Shown here: positions 34,126 to 41,656 of the stretch, in pieces
How the letters are laid out: each line of letters begins with the position of its first letter
Numbering within the stretch: the stretch's first letter is position 1
From: Emticicia sp. 21SJ11W-3
GTDB lineage: Bacteria > Bacteroidota > Bacteroidia > Cytophagales > Spirosomataceae
DNA: 64,000 nucleotides
Direction of reading: 5' to 3'
Assembly: GCF_024138715.1 (NCBI RefSeq)
Contig: NZ_CP092074.1
Location: forward strand, 3,720,001 to 3,784,000
Program-made: the position numbers and the translations under genes
The notes under the pieces: model-generated
Database searches by the model: none
Told to the model about the DNA's origin: nothing
The model's input: only the letters and a program-made list of their open reading frames with translations

Positions 34126-34166
34126 AAACCCACCACAACCCGCATAACACGGGTAGTGGTGGGTTT
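34126..34166 (+). terminator. Hairpin after the transketolase operon
   Basis: AAACCCACCAC (34126-34136) pairs with GTGGTGGGTTT (34156-34166), with an inner CCCG/CGGG stem. The 11-bp outer stem ends in only three T, so it may act as a weak terminator or an mRNA-end stabiliser. Confidence 0.55.
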
Positions 34167-34201
34167 ACTGAAAACAACAAATAAACCAATAATCCGTAAA
34201 A

Positions 34202-34762
34202 ATGCAGATTTCCGATCAAGAGTTAGTCGGTTTAATACAAGATCCGGAGCAGCGTAATCATGCGTTTGAAATGCTGATAAAAAAATATCAGCAAAAAATT
34301 TACTGGCATATCCGTAAAATGGTGATTGACCACGACGACGCCGACGATGTGCTTCAGGAAACCTTCATAAAAATCTGGCAGGGCTTGCTGAATTTCAGAG
34401 GCGACGCCCAACTCTACACCTGGATATACAGGATAGCCACCAACGAATCATTAAACTTCTTACAGAAAAAACGTAGACAGAATCATGTGCCGCTTGAAAA
34501 CGAAGACAGCACTGACCTGCTGAACACGCTTGAAAGCGCGGTGTCGCAAGATTATATTTCGGGCGATGAAATTCAATTAAAACTGCAAAAAGCCCTGCTT
34601 CAATTGCCCGACAAGCAAAGGCTGGTGTTTAATATGAAATATTACGACGACCTGAAATATGAAGATATTGCTGAAATAACAGGCACATCTGTAGGGGCTT
34701 TGAAGGCGTCATATCACCTGGCAGTGAAAAAAATTGAAGAATTTTTAAATAAAGAGTCCTGA
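34202..34762 (+). CDS. ECF-type RNA polymerase sigma factor
   Basis: A 186-residue sigma-70 family factor of the extracytoplasmic function type. Region 2 is FEMLIKKYQQKIYWHIRKM followed by DADDVLQETFIKIWQ (the conserved DAEDVxQEtF motif) and FRGDAQLYTWIYRIATNESLNFL. Region 4 is LPDKQRLVFNMKYYDDLKYEDIAEITGTSVGALKAS with a clear helix-turn-helix. It lacks regions 1 and 3. The gene 97 bases downstream encodes a single-pass membrane protein that may be its anti-sigma factor, and a Spy-like periplasmic protein follows, suggesting an envelope-stress module. Confidence 0.95.
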   Translation: MQISDQELVGLIQDPEQRNHAFEMLIKKYQQKIYWHIRKMVIDHDDADDVLQETFIKIWQGLLNFRGDAQLYTWIYRIATNESLNFLQKKRRQNHVPLENEDSTDLLNTLESAVSQDYISGDEIQLKLQKALLQLPDKQRLVFNMKYYDDLKYEDIAEITGTSVGALKASYHLAVKKIEEFLNKES

Positions 34763-34861
34763 TTATTTAAACCTTTTAAAAATTGACTTGTCAAAAACAC
34801 AATTCTAAAATCTTAAAAAGGTTATAAAGAACAGTTTAACTCACCGACTTATGAAAATGTG

Positions 34862-35602
34862 ATGAAAAATTCTATCAAAATAGCAGACATACCCAAAACC
34901 AATGTTTTTAAAGTGCCCGAAGGATACTTTAACGCCTTACCTGGGGTTATTCAGCATAGGGTGAGCCTGGAAGAAGAAGAAGAGCCGGCTGTAAGTTTTG
35001 GCAAACGGCAGCAGATGGCTGTACCCGCCAACTATTTTGATACGCTTTCGTCAAGAATCATGGGTCGCATTGCCAATCTTGAAACACAGGCTATTAAACT
35101 GGAAAGCCTGCCGAAAGTAAACATATTTAAAGTACCTGAAGGCTACTTTGAAAATGCAGCCGGAACCATAACCGCCGATGCGCGACTGCAAAGCATTGAG
35201 AAGAAGAATATTTTTGAAGTACCAGCCAATTACTTTGATGCGCTTCCGGCACGCATAATGCGCCAGACAGCCAAAGAAACCAAAACCATACAGGTAAACT
35301 GGTGGCAAAAAAGCCGTACGGTCTGGACAGCCGCCGCCAGCCTGGTACTAATGGTTGGCTTGGGGTTTGCAGTGCCTCAGTTCTCAGAGTCAGAATCTGA
35401 AGCGGCTTTTAACAAACTAAGCAAAGAAGACATTAACAATTATCTGGCTTCGCAAGACCTGAGCTATCTGGAATACGAAGTGGCGTCGTCTACCGAAAAG
35501 GCTTTGCCCAAAGAAATAGAAACCGGAATTATTGATAATCTCGGAGTTAACAAAGCTGATATCCGCGAGCATCTTGAAAGCCAGGACATCGAAGATATCT
35601 GA
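34862..35602 (+). CDS. Putative membrane anti-sigma protein with four VPxxYF repeats
   Basis: A 246-residue protein with one membrane segment (about 155-172, AAASLVLMVGLGFAVP) after a Lys/Arg-Trp-rich stretch. The cytoplasmic N-terminal part contains four copies of a motif of the form NxFxVPxxYFxxLPxxI, at about residues 14-30 (KVPEGYF), 52-66 (VPANYF), 87-103 (KVPEGYF) and 116-132 (VPANYF). The C-terminal part is acidic. Position directly after an ECF sigma gene and single-pass topology suggest an anti-sigma factor, but no zinc HxxxCxxC motif is visible. The start is ATG 34862; a GTG at 34859 is in frame. Confidence 0.75.
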   Translation: MKNSIKIADIPKTNVFKVPEGYFNALPGVIQHRVSLEEEEEPAVSFGKRQQMAVPANYFDTLSSRIMGRIANLETQAIKLESLPKVNIFKVPEGYFENAAGTITADARLQSIEKKNIFEVPANYFDALPARIMRQTAKETKTIQVNWWQKSRTVWTAAASLVLMVGLGFAVPQFSESESEAAFNKLSKEDINNYLASQDLSYLEYEVASSTEKALPKEIETGIIDNLGVNKADIREHLESQDIEDI

Positions 35603-35645
35603 TAGTTATCTGCGCTCTGCCATTCCTAATGAACAAACAAACTTT

Positions 35646-36074
35646 ATGAAACATATCCTTATAATTATTCTGGCATTACCTATGCTTTCTTTTTCGCAAA
35701 ACCGCCATGGTGTGGTCGGCGACAGGTTTGAGAAAATCCAAAGTGCCAAAATAGGTTTAATTACAGAAAAACTCAATCTTACTACAGAGCAGGCTCCGCA
35801 GTTCTGGTCGGTCTATAACGAATACCAGAGCAAGAAGTTTGAGCTGCGCCGAAGCATAAAAAAAACGCTTGATGAGGCCAATTCGCTGACCGCCTCCGAC
35901 GATAAAATTACCGCTTCTCAAAGGCAGGCAATTGCCTACAAAAAGAAAGAAATAGAGTTGGAAGAAGAATACATGGGTAAATTATTAAAAACCATTACCC
36001 CCAAGCAATATGCTGAACTGAAACGTACAGAGCAGAATTTCAACAAAAAATTAATGGAAAAACTGCACGAATAA
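35646..36074 (+). CDS. Spy/CpxP-like periplasmic protein
   Basis: A 142-residue exported helical protein with signal peptide MKHILIIILALPMLSFSQ. The mature part carries KIGLITEKLNLTTEQAPQFW (LTxxQ-like motif of the Spy/CpxP group), then long charged helices and KTITPKQYAELKRTEQNF, a second LTPxQ-like copy. Such proteins act as periplasmic chaperones or stress sensors. It is the third gene after the sigma and the putative anti-sigma, so may be a target or co-sensor of that regulon. The ATG at 35646 gives a clean signal peptide; an in-frame upstream start at 35532 would overlap the previous gene and hide the signal. Confidence 0.8.
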   Translation: MKHILIIILALPMLSFSQNRHGVVGDRFEKIQSAKIGLITEKLNLTTEQAPQFWSVYNEYQSKKFELRRSIKKTLDEANSLTASDDKITASQRQAIAYKKKEIELEEEYMGKLLKTITPKQYAELKRTEQNFNKKLMEKLHE

Positions 36075-36087
36075 GCATTAAAAAAAC

Positions 36088-36126
36088 AAAAAAAGGTCGG
36101 TGAGCGCATACTCACCGACCTTTTTT
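36088..36126 (+). terminator. Strong intrinsic terminator of the sigma operon
   Basis: AAAAGGTCGGTGAG (36091-36104) pairs with CTCACCGACCTTTT around a 6-base loop and is followed by a run of six T, with A residues on the left arm. Confidence 0.92.
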
Positions 36127-36160
36127 ATTACAATTAACTTCCATACGCACAAATTTTCTA

Positions 36161-36168
36161 TATTTTTG
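36161..36168 (+). promoter_or_regulatory. -7 element (TATTTTTG) for alaA
   Basis: A perfect TAnnTTTG match 24 bases before the alaA start. Confidence 0.5.
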
Positions 36169-36191
36169 TGTAGTATTTATCGCCCGCAAGT

Positions 36192-37433
36192 ATGTCGCAA
36201 CAAATCAATAAAAGTAACCGTCTTAATAACCTGAGTTATGCCATCCGTGGCCCTGTGTTTGATAAAGCACAGCAACTGGAAGCCTTGGGGCAAAAAATCA
36301 TTAATCTGAACATCGGTAACCCGGCGCCTTTCGGCTTTGATGTACCCGACGAAATTGTGCACGATATGATCATGAATATCCGCAATGCACAGGGGTATTC
36401 GCATCATCTGGGTATTTTTCCGGCACGTAAGGCCATTATGCACTACACACAGCAGATTGGTATACATGGTGTAACCATTGACGACATCTTTATTGGCAAC
36501 GGCGTTAGCGAGCTGATTGTGATGACCATGCAGGCTTTGCTTAACGAGGGAGACGAAATCCTTATCCCATCGCCTGACTATCCGTTGTGGACCACCTCAG
36601 TGGCGCTATCAGGCGGCAAGCCGGTGCACTATGTTTGTGACGAAGAGTCTGACTGGAACCCGGATCTGGAAGATATGAGGCGTAAAATAACCCGCAAAAC
36701 CAAAGGTATTGTTATTATAAACCCGAACAACCCTACTGGTGCCGTATATAGCCGCGAAGTGCTGGAAGGCATTGTAAAACTGGCTGCTGAGCATAACCTG
36801 ATTATCTTCTCAGACGAGATTTATGATAAAATACTCTACGACGGCAACAAGCATATACCAATTGCTACCCTGACCGACGACGTATTTATTATGACTTACG
36901 GAGGCTTGTCTAAAAACTATCGTGCGGCGGGTTTCCGTGGTGGCTGGGTAATACTGAGCGGTGCTGTACAAAAGGCAAAATCTTTTGTAGAGGGCTTTAA
37001 TCTGCTGGCCAGTATGCGTTTGTGCGCCAATGTGCCTACACAATATGCCATACAAACTGCACTGGGTGGTTACCAGAGTATCAACGACCTCGTTGCGCCT
37101 GAAGGCCGCCTGTGTAAACAACGCGATTTGATTCATTACCGCATTACTGATATTCCGGGCATTACTTGTGTAAAACCCAAAGGGGCTTTGTATCTGTTCC
37201 CGAAAATTGACCTGAAGAAATTTACACTGAAAGACGACGAACAGTTTGTTTTCGACCTGCTGTCAGAACAAAAAGTGCTGGTGGTGTCTGGTACCGGATT
37301 CAATTATAGCAAAGGCGACCACTTCCGGATTGTGTTTCTGCCCTCAGCAGAAGAACTGGAAACAGCCTCTAACCGAATCAGACTTTTTCTGGAAGGCCAC
37401 CGAGTAAAACTGGAAGAACTGGAACTGGCGTGA
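36192..37433 (+). CDS. alaA: Alanine-synthesising aminotransferase AlaA
   Basis: A 413-residue PLP aminotransferase (class I), colinear and very similar to E. coli AlaA (glutamate-pyruvate aminotransferase). It shares YAIRGPVFDKAQQLE, LNIGNPAPFGFDVPDEI, IFIGNGVSELIVMTMQALL, IPSPDYPLWT, IVIINPNNPTGAVYS, IIFSDEIYDKILYDG and FRGGW. The Schiff-base lysine is in YGGLSKNYRAAG, and MRLCANVPTQYAIQTALGG also matches. It transfers the amino group of glutamate to pyruvate in the cytoplasm. Independent transcription unit bounded by a terminator upstream and an inverted-repeat element downstream. Confidence 0.95.
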   Translation: MSQQINKSNRLNNLSYAIRGPVFDKAQQLEALGQKIINLNIGNPAPFGFDVPDEIVHDMIMNIRNAQGYSHHLGIFPARKAIMHYTQQIGIHGVTIDDIFIGNGVSELIVMTMQALLNEGDEILIPSPDYPLWTTSVALSGGKPVHYVCDEESDWNPDLEDMRRKITRKTKGIVIINPNNPTGAVYSREVLEGIVKLAAEHNLIIFSDEIYDKILYDGNKHIPIATLTDDVFIMTYGGLSKNYRAAGFRGGWVILSGAVQKAKSFVEGFNLLASMRLCANVPTQYAIQTALGGYQSINDLVAPEGRLCKQRDLIHYRITDIPGITCVKPKGALYLFPKIDLKKFTLKDDEQFVFDLLSEQKVLVVSGTGFNYSKGDHFRIVFLPSAEELETASNRIRLFLEGHRVKLEELELA

Positions 37434-37439
37434 AAACCT

Positions 37440-37688
37440 ATTGATTGATTTAGTGAATGAGTGATTGCCGCTGCGGTGATGGTAATCGCGAATAATGAAT
37501 GAGCGAATGGTGAATGATTATGAACTTTATCCTGAGCTTGCACCATTTGAATTGATTCAATATTTGTGCCGAAGGGCAAAAGAAATTCTGATGCACGTAA
37601 TTGGTCGCTATGCTTCACTATTCACTAATTCGCAATTCACCATTCGTAATTAATTAATCACTCATTTACCAATTCACTCAATAAACTT
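37440..37688. repeat. Imperfect inverted-repeat element (GTGAATGAG type), copy 2
   Basis: The left arm (37440-37465, TTTAGTGAATGAGTGATT) is imperfectly inverted at about 37653-37688 (AATCACTCATTTACCAATTC). An inner pair (GCGAATGGTGAATGATT near 37503 and AATTCACCATTCG near 37634) is also inverted. The centre contains CCTGAGCTTG near 37541 and CCGAAGGG near 37570, the two halves of a common bacterial intergenic repeat (CCTGAGCTTGTCGAAGG) here separated by about 25 bases. No ORF. Confidence 0.6.
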
Positions 37689-37691
37689 ACT

Positions 37692-38624
37692 ATGCAAGCG
37701 CAAGCAACTTCAAACATATTGATGATTCGCCCTGTCAACTTTGCTTTTAATCTGCAAACTGCCGAAAGTAATGCTTTTCAGGATACCGACACACAGGCGT
37801 TAGATTTGGCGTTAACACAAGAAAACGCACTGAAAGAATTTGATGCAATGGTAAGCCGTTTGCGTGCCATTGGCGTGAATGTGATAGTTTACGAGGATAC
37901 CCCCCAGCCTTTTACCCCCGATAGTATTTTCCCGAATAACTGGGTGTCGTTTCATCATAGTGGCAAGGTGTGCCTGTACCCCATGCAGGCCGAAAACCGT
38001 CGTCTGGAACGACGAACTGATATTATTGATGATTTGAGTGCCAAATACCATGTTGAGACAATTATAGATTTAACCCACTTTGAGCAGGAGGAAAAGTTTC
38101 TGGAAGGAACCGGCAGCCTGGTACTAGACCGCATGCACCGCATTGCTTATGCCTGTATTTCACCGCGTACCAACGAAGAGGTCTTGGCAGCCTGGGAAAA
38201 ACAAATGAATGGTTATAAGATTGTAAAATTTGGTGCCGTAGATGCAAACGATAAAGAGATTTACCATACTAATGTAATGATGTGCATCGGTGATAACTTT
38301 GCCGTGATTTGCCTGCAAGCCATTAAAGACCTTGACGAGCGACTGATGGTAAAAGAAAGCCTTGAAAGCACAGGCAAAAATGTAATTGAGATTACGCTTG
38401 AGCAGATGAATGCCTTTGCTGGCAATATGTTGTTTGTGCTAAATCAGAAAGAGCATCGTTTCCTAGTGATGTCCACTAAAGCCTGTGAGTCTCTCACGCA
38501 AGCACAGAAAAACCAATTAAGCGAATACGCCGATATACTAGATTTTGACTTAAATACTATAGAAACCTGCGGTGGAGGCTCGGCCCGTTGCATGATGGCA
38601 GAAGTACATTTGCCTGAGAGGTGA
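37692..38624 (+). CDS. ctlX: Amidinotransferase family citrulline hydrolase CtlX
   Basis: A 310-residue member of the arginine deiminase/amidinotransferase superfamily, matching the CtlX group (citrulline utilisation hydrolase). It starts ILMIRPVNFAFN (MxRPxxF), has PDSIFPNNWVSFH, EGTGSLVLDR (acidic ligand), IYHTNVMMCIGDNFAVIC (catalytic His), and the C-terminal ETCGGGSARCMMAEVHLP with nucleophile Cys. Together with the arginine deiminase family protein at 17235 it could form a route from arginine through citrulline, though the genes are far apart and that is inference. It is preceded by an inverted-repeat region and follows alaA in the same direction. Confidence 0.9.
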   Translation: MQAQATSNILMIRPVNFAFNLQTAESNAFQDTDTQALDLALTQENALKEFDAMVSRLRAIGVNVIVYEDTPQPFTPDSIFPNNWVSFHHSGKVCLYPMQAENRRLERRTDIIDDLSAKYHVETIIDLTHFEQEEKFLEGTGSLVLDRMHRIAYACISPRTNEEVLAAWEKQMNGYKIVKFGAVDANDKEIYHTNVMMCIGDNFAVICLQAIKDLDERLMVKESLESTGKNVIEITLEQMNAFAGNMLFVLNQKEHRFLVMSTKACESLTQAQKNQLSEYADILDFDLNTIETCGGGSARCMMAEVHLPER

Positions 38625-38644
38625 GATTTAAGATTTAATTCTAT

Positions 38645-38962
38645 CTACTTCTTCTTTCTGTATTTATATTTCAGATATATTCCTTGCGCCAAAGCCACCA
38701 CACTGATAATGCCTACCATTATCCATCTAATAGGCTTTAATTGCTCATAAAATAGGACATATAATCCAGTGAAAATGACGACTGCAATGGCATAGAGAAT
38801 AAATCTGTTAGCCTTGCCCCGATTATATTCTTTAAAAGCCTGCGTAACAATCAGCACCGTATCAGTGTCAGTATATTCTTCTTTCAGTTCAGCTTTCACT
38901 TCGCTATAAGTAGCACCACGTTTAAATTTTTTAATCTGGGCTATAACTTCCTGTTCGAACAT
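38645..38962 (-). CDS. Small two-helix membrane protein of unknown function
   Basis: A 105-residue protein. Its N-terminal 50 residues are soluble and charged, predicted helical (FEQEVIAQIKKFKRG, YSEVKAELKEEYTD). Two membrane helices follow (about 53-71 and 77-97) and the tail is very basic (KYKYRKKK). I do not recognise the family. It converges with ctlX and lies on its own, 114 bases from deoC. Composition is somewhat AT-rich. Confidence 0.65.
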   Translation of the reverse strand: MFEQEVIAQIKKFKRGATYSEVKAELKEEYTDTDTVLIVTQAFKEYNRGKANRFILYAIAVVIFTGLYVLFYEQLKPIRWIMVGIISVVALAQGIYLKYKYRKKK

Positions 38963-39076
38963 ATACCAATCAGATAAGAGTCAGCACTATTTGCTTTCAC
39001 TAAAATACTACATTTCTGAAATTGATGATGTACGAAGGCTAAAAATTTATTTTCCGGTTCCAGACGCATTCATTCT

Positions 39077-39748
39077 TCAATATCCTCCCACACCCTCCAA
39101 TCCTTTCAAAATAGCAACGCCTGCTGAAGTACCTAATCTAGCCGCTCCGGCTTCTATAAAACCTATGGCTTGTTCGTACGTTTGTATACCGCCTGATGCC
39201 TTTATTTTCACGTTTTCGGGCAATATCTGTCTCAAGATTTTTACCTGCTCCAAATCTGCGCCTTTGGGGGCAAACCCTGTGGAGGTCTTTACGAAATCAG
39301 CCCCGGCTTCTTCACAAATCTCACAGGCAATGCTCAAATCAAAATTATCCAGATAAGCTGTTTCTATAATCACTTTCAACACAGCGTCGCGGCTATGCGC
39401 CTGCTCTGCCAATGCCTTTATCTCTTCTTTTACCGTGATATAGGCCATCGACTTAAAGGCATTGATATTCATGACCATATCCAGTTCGTCGGCTCCGTCA
39501 GCCAGCGCTTTTTCTGCTTCAGCCAACTTGGTAGCTGTTGTGTTATAGCCTAACGGGAAACCTATTACCGTACAAACTTTAGCCTCACTGTAAACCAAAA
39601 TATCTTTTACAAAAGACACATAATGCGGAGGCACGCAGGCAGCATAAAACCGGTGCTGATAAATTTCTTCACACAGCTTCCTGAAATCCATTTCGGTAGC
39701 TGTAGGTTTCAATAAGGTATGGTCTATGTACTGGGCAAGGTTATTCAT
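39077..39748 (-). CDS. deoC: Deoxyribose-phosphate aldolase
   Basis: A 223-residue DERA of the short bacterial type. It has YIDHTLLKPTATEMDF at the N terminus, VCTVIGFPLGYN, GADELDMVMNINAFKS, LKVIIETAYL (the Lys of the catalytic dyad in the family-conserved KVI segment), DFVKTSTGFAPKGA and the Schiff-base lysine in VKIKASGGI. It cleaves deoxyribose-5-phosphate to glyceraldehyde-3-phosphate and acetaldehyde. It is downstream of the HDAC-like gene with a 73-base gap holding a GC-rich hairpin. No other nucleoside catabolism genes are nearby. Confidence 0.97.
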   Translation of the reverse strand: MNNLAQYIDHTLLKPTATEMDFRKLCEEIYQHRFYAACVPPHYVSFVKDILVYSEAKVCTVIGFPLGYNTTATKLAEAEKALADGADELDMVMNINAFKSMAYITVKEEIKALAEQAHSRDAVLKVIIETAYLDNFDLSIACEICEEAGADFVKTSTGFAPKGADLEQVKILRQILPENVKIKASGGIQTYEQAIGFIEAGAARLGTSAGVAILKGLEGVGGY

Positions 39749-39759
39749 TATATGCGTAT

Positions 39760-39778
39760 CCCGGACTGGTAGTCCGGG
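39760..39778. repeat. GC-rich palindrome between deoC and the HDAC-like gene
   Basis: CCCGGACT-GGT-AGTCCGGG is a perfect 8-bp stem with a 3-base loop, followed on the plus strand by GTTTTAATT. It is a hairpin in the gap between two same-strand genes; it lacks a T-run in their direction of transcription, so it may be a processing or stability element. Confidence 0.6.
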
Positions 39779-39821
39779 GTTTTAATTGCCAGAGGATAAA
39801 TGAAATTATAGTAAATGTAAG

Positions 39822-40724
39822 CTAAAAAAACAGTTTTTCAGCCAGCCTAAAAGTATTACAGTGTGCCTCTACAATATCGGCAATGCGTGGCGAATACCCT
39901 CCGCCCATCGAAACCACAACCGGAATATTATGTTGCCTGGCCTGCTCAAAAACAAAGGCATCACGGCGGGCGCAACCTTCCATAGAAACCTTCAATTTGC
40001 CCAGTTTGTCAGAAGCCAGAATATCAACACCAGAAATGTAAAAGATAAACTGTGGTTTTACCTTCTCTATCAATCGGGGCAGGGTATCGAAAAGAAGATT
40101 CAGGTAATGGGTGTCTTCACAATAAGTAGGCAGTTCAATATCAAGGTCTGAGCGTTCTTTTTTCAGCGGATAATTCTCTTTGCCGTGCATAGAGAAAGTA
40201 AAAACCCGTGGCTCATTCTCAAATATAACAGCCGTTCCATTGCCCTGATGCACATCGAGGTCTACCACCAGAATCTGCTTCGCCAGTTGCCTGGCAAGTA
40301 GATAATGTGCTGCTACAGCCACATCGTTCAGCAGGCAAAAACCTTCTCCCCTGTCGGCATACGCATGGTGCGTACCTCCGGCAATGTTCATTGAAACGCC
40401 ATATTCAAACGCATACTTACAGCAATCAATTGTTCCCTGGGTAATTATCAGTTCACGCTGAACGAGCCTTTCAGTAACCGGAAAACCAATGCGGCGTTCC
40501 ATGCGCGCATCAATCCTGAGGTTAAGCAGGTCATCAAAATACTGTTTGTTATGCACGCCCAGCACCCATCCAGGGTCAACAGAAGCAGGAGAAAAGAAAT
40601 TTTCAGCCGTGCAGGTTCCTTCATATAGCAACTGCTCGTGTATCAGCTCATATTTCATCATCGGAAAACGATGGCCTTCCGGTAGCGGGTGTGTATAAAT
40701 AGAATCGTAGGCAATTTTAAGCAC
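39822..40724 (-). CDS. Histone deacetylase family protein
   Basis: A 300-residue arginase/deacetylase-fold protein of the HDAC superfamily (acetoin utilisation/acetylpolyamine amidohydrolase-like). It has GGTHHAYADRGEGFCLLNDVAVAA (tandem catalytic His, FCxxND), VDLDVHQGNGTA (zinc-binding Asp and His), FSMHGKENYP and YISGVDILASDKLG (second zinc Asp). All zinc and catalytic residues are present. Bacterial members deacetylate polyamines or other small amides. In a minus-strand run DUF4834-DoxX-HDAC-DeoC; 5 bases separate it from the DoxX gene, so they share a transcript. Confidence 0.92.
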   Translation of the reverse strand: MLKIAYDSIYTHPLPEGHRFPMMKYELIHEQLLYEGTCTAENFFSPASVDPGWVLGVHNKQYFDDLLNLRIDARMERRIGFPVTERLVQRELIITQGTIDCCKYAFEYGVSMNIAGGTHHAYADRGEGFCLLNDVAVAAHYLLARQLAKQILVVDLDVHQGNGTAVIFENEPRVFTFSMHGKENYPLKKERSDLDIELPTYCEDTHYLNLLFDTLPRLIEKVKPQFIFYISGVDILASDKLGKLKVSMEGCARRDAFVFEQARQHNIPVVVSMGGGYSPRIADIVEAHCNTFRLAEKLFF

Positions 40725-40729
40725 AGCTA

Positions 40730-41140
40730 TTATTTGAACAAGCGGGAGTCTACTGAATATCTGCCGGGGCCAGTCAATAAAATTACCAGAAACCCAACCA
40801 GAAACAAAATACCATGTTCTTTATCGCCGATGGGGTCTGGGCCGTGAACCACAAACGCAATAACTGCCATACAAACTACCAGAATAACTGCAGCCGGGCG
40901 CGTAAGCAAGCCCAGAAGAATGAGTATAGAACAGAAAAACTCGGCAAATATAGTAAGCGCCTGCGACACAACCGGAGAAACGTGCAGTGGATCAGGGAAG
41001 TCGTGGTCGCCATTAATGAAACTCTGTAATTTACCATAACCGTGCGTAAGCAGAAAACCGGCAAATACAACTCTTAATAATAGGATAGCAAAACTAACCT
41101 GGCGGTTCAGGTCTAAAGGGGTAACAAAATTTCTAAGCAT
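40730..41140 (-). CDS. DoxX family membrane protein
   Basis: A 136-residue protein with four hydrophobic segments (about 15-36, 57-77, 82-101, 109-126). The DoxX pattern is seen in LLLRVVFAGFLLTHGYGKLQ, SPVVSQALTIFAEFFCSILILLG and GLLTRPAAVILVVCM. Family members are small quinone- or redox-linked membrane proteins of largely unknown role. Lies 5 bases upstream of the HDAC-like gene and 6 bases after the DUF4834 gene. Confidence 0.88.
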   Translation of the reverse strand: MLRNFVTPLDLNRQVSFAILLLRVVFAGFLLTHGYGKLQSFINGDHDFPDPLHVSPVVSQALTIFAEFFCSILILLGLLTRPAAVILVVCMAVIAFVVHGPDPIGDKEHGILFLVGFLVILLTGPGRYSVDSRLFK

Positions 41141-41146
41141 ATTTAA

Positions 41147-41383
41147 CTATTTAATTTCTTCATAATCTACATACTGGCCACCTTCATAGCCACCCTTTTT
41201 AGCGGCTGGCGGCGTTTGTTTTACTTTTACGTCCCCTTCTTTTCCGCGTTGTTTCTCCATAATATCATTATAGCGTTTTTGCTCCTTGGCAATTTGTTTG
41301 CCCACCAGTAATTCAAAAAGAAAGTTTCTGAATACAGGTACAAAAACTATCAGAAGAATAAAAATCAGAATGTATTTAAACAT
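41147..41383 (-). CDS. DUF4834 family small membrane protein
   Basis: A 78-residue protein with one N-terminal membrane helix (MFKYILIFILLIVFVPVF) and a charged, Gly-rich tail ending GGQYVDYEEIK. This layout, with the conserved C-terminal G-E/Q-Y-V-D-Y-E-E/D-I, is the DUF4834 family common in Bacteroidota. The ATG at 41383 gives the normal family length; a longer upstream reading has no membrane-protein N terminus and would run through the promoter. First gene of the DUF4834-DoxX-HDAC-DeoC run. Confidence 0.8.
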   Translation of the reverse strand: MFKYILIFILLIVFVPVFRNFLFELLVGKQIAKEQKRYNDIMEKQRGKEGDVKVKQTPPAAKKGGYEGGQYVDYEEIK

Positions 41384-41432
41384 GACCTTGGTTTCCGGAC
41401 AGGAAATTTTAATAATTAAACTGAATACAATA

Positions 41433-41465
41433 CAAATGTAATTTGTTTTTACAGATGTGGTACAA
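41433..41465 (-). promoter_or_regulatory. Promoter of the DUF4834-DoxX-HDAC run (TTG-N22-TACATTTG)
   Basis: On the minus strand TACATTTG (41433-41440) lies 22 bases downstream of TTG (41463-41465), about 50 bases before the DUF4834 ATG. The remaining bases up to 41656 hold nothing recognisable. Confidence 0.55.
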
Positions 41466-41656
41466 TCACCCACCAAAATTAATTCCGATTTAAGACCCCG
41501 GCAAACTACGAGCCACACCGGCATGTACTGCTGCCATTTAATAACGCAAAACAAGCTGTATTTGTTACCTGTTATTTTTCAATTATCCTATTGCCCGCAG
41601 GCAGTATGCTTATTAAAGTTTAATAGCAACAAGACAGGCCTTCAATTAACTGATAA

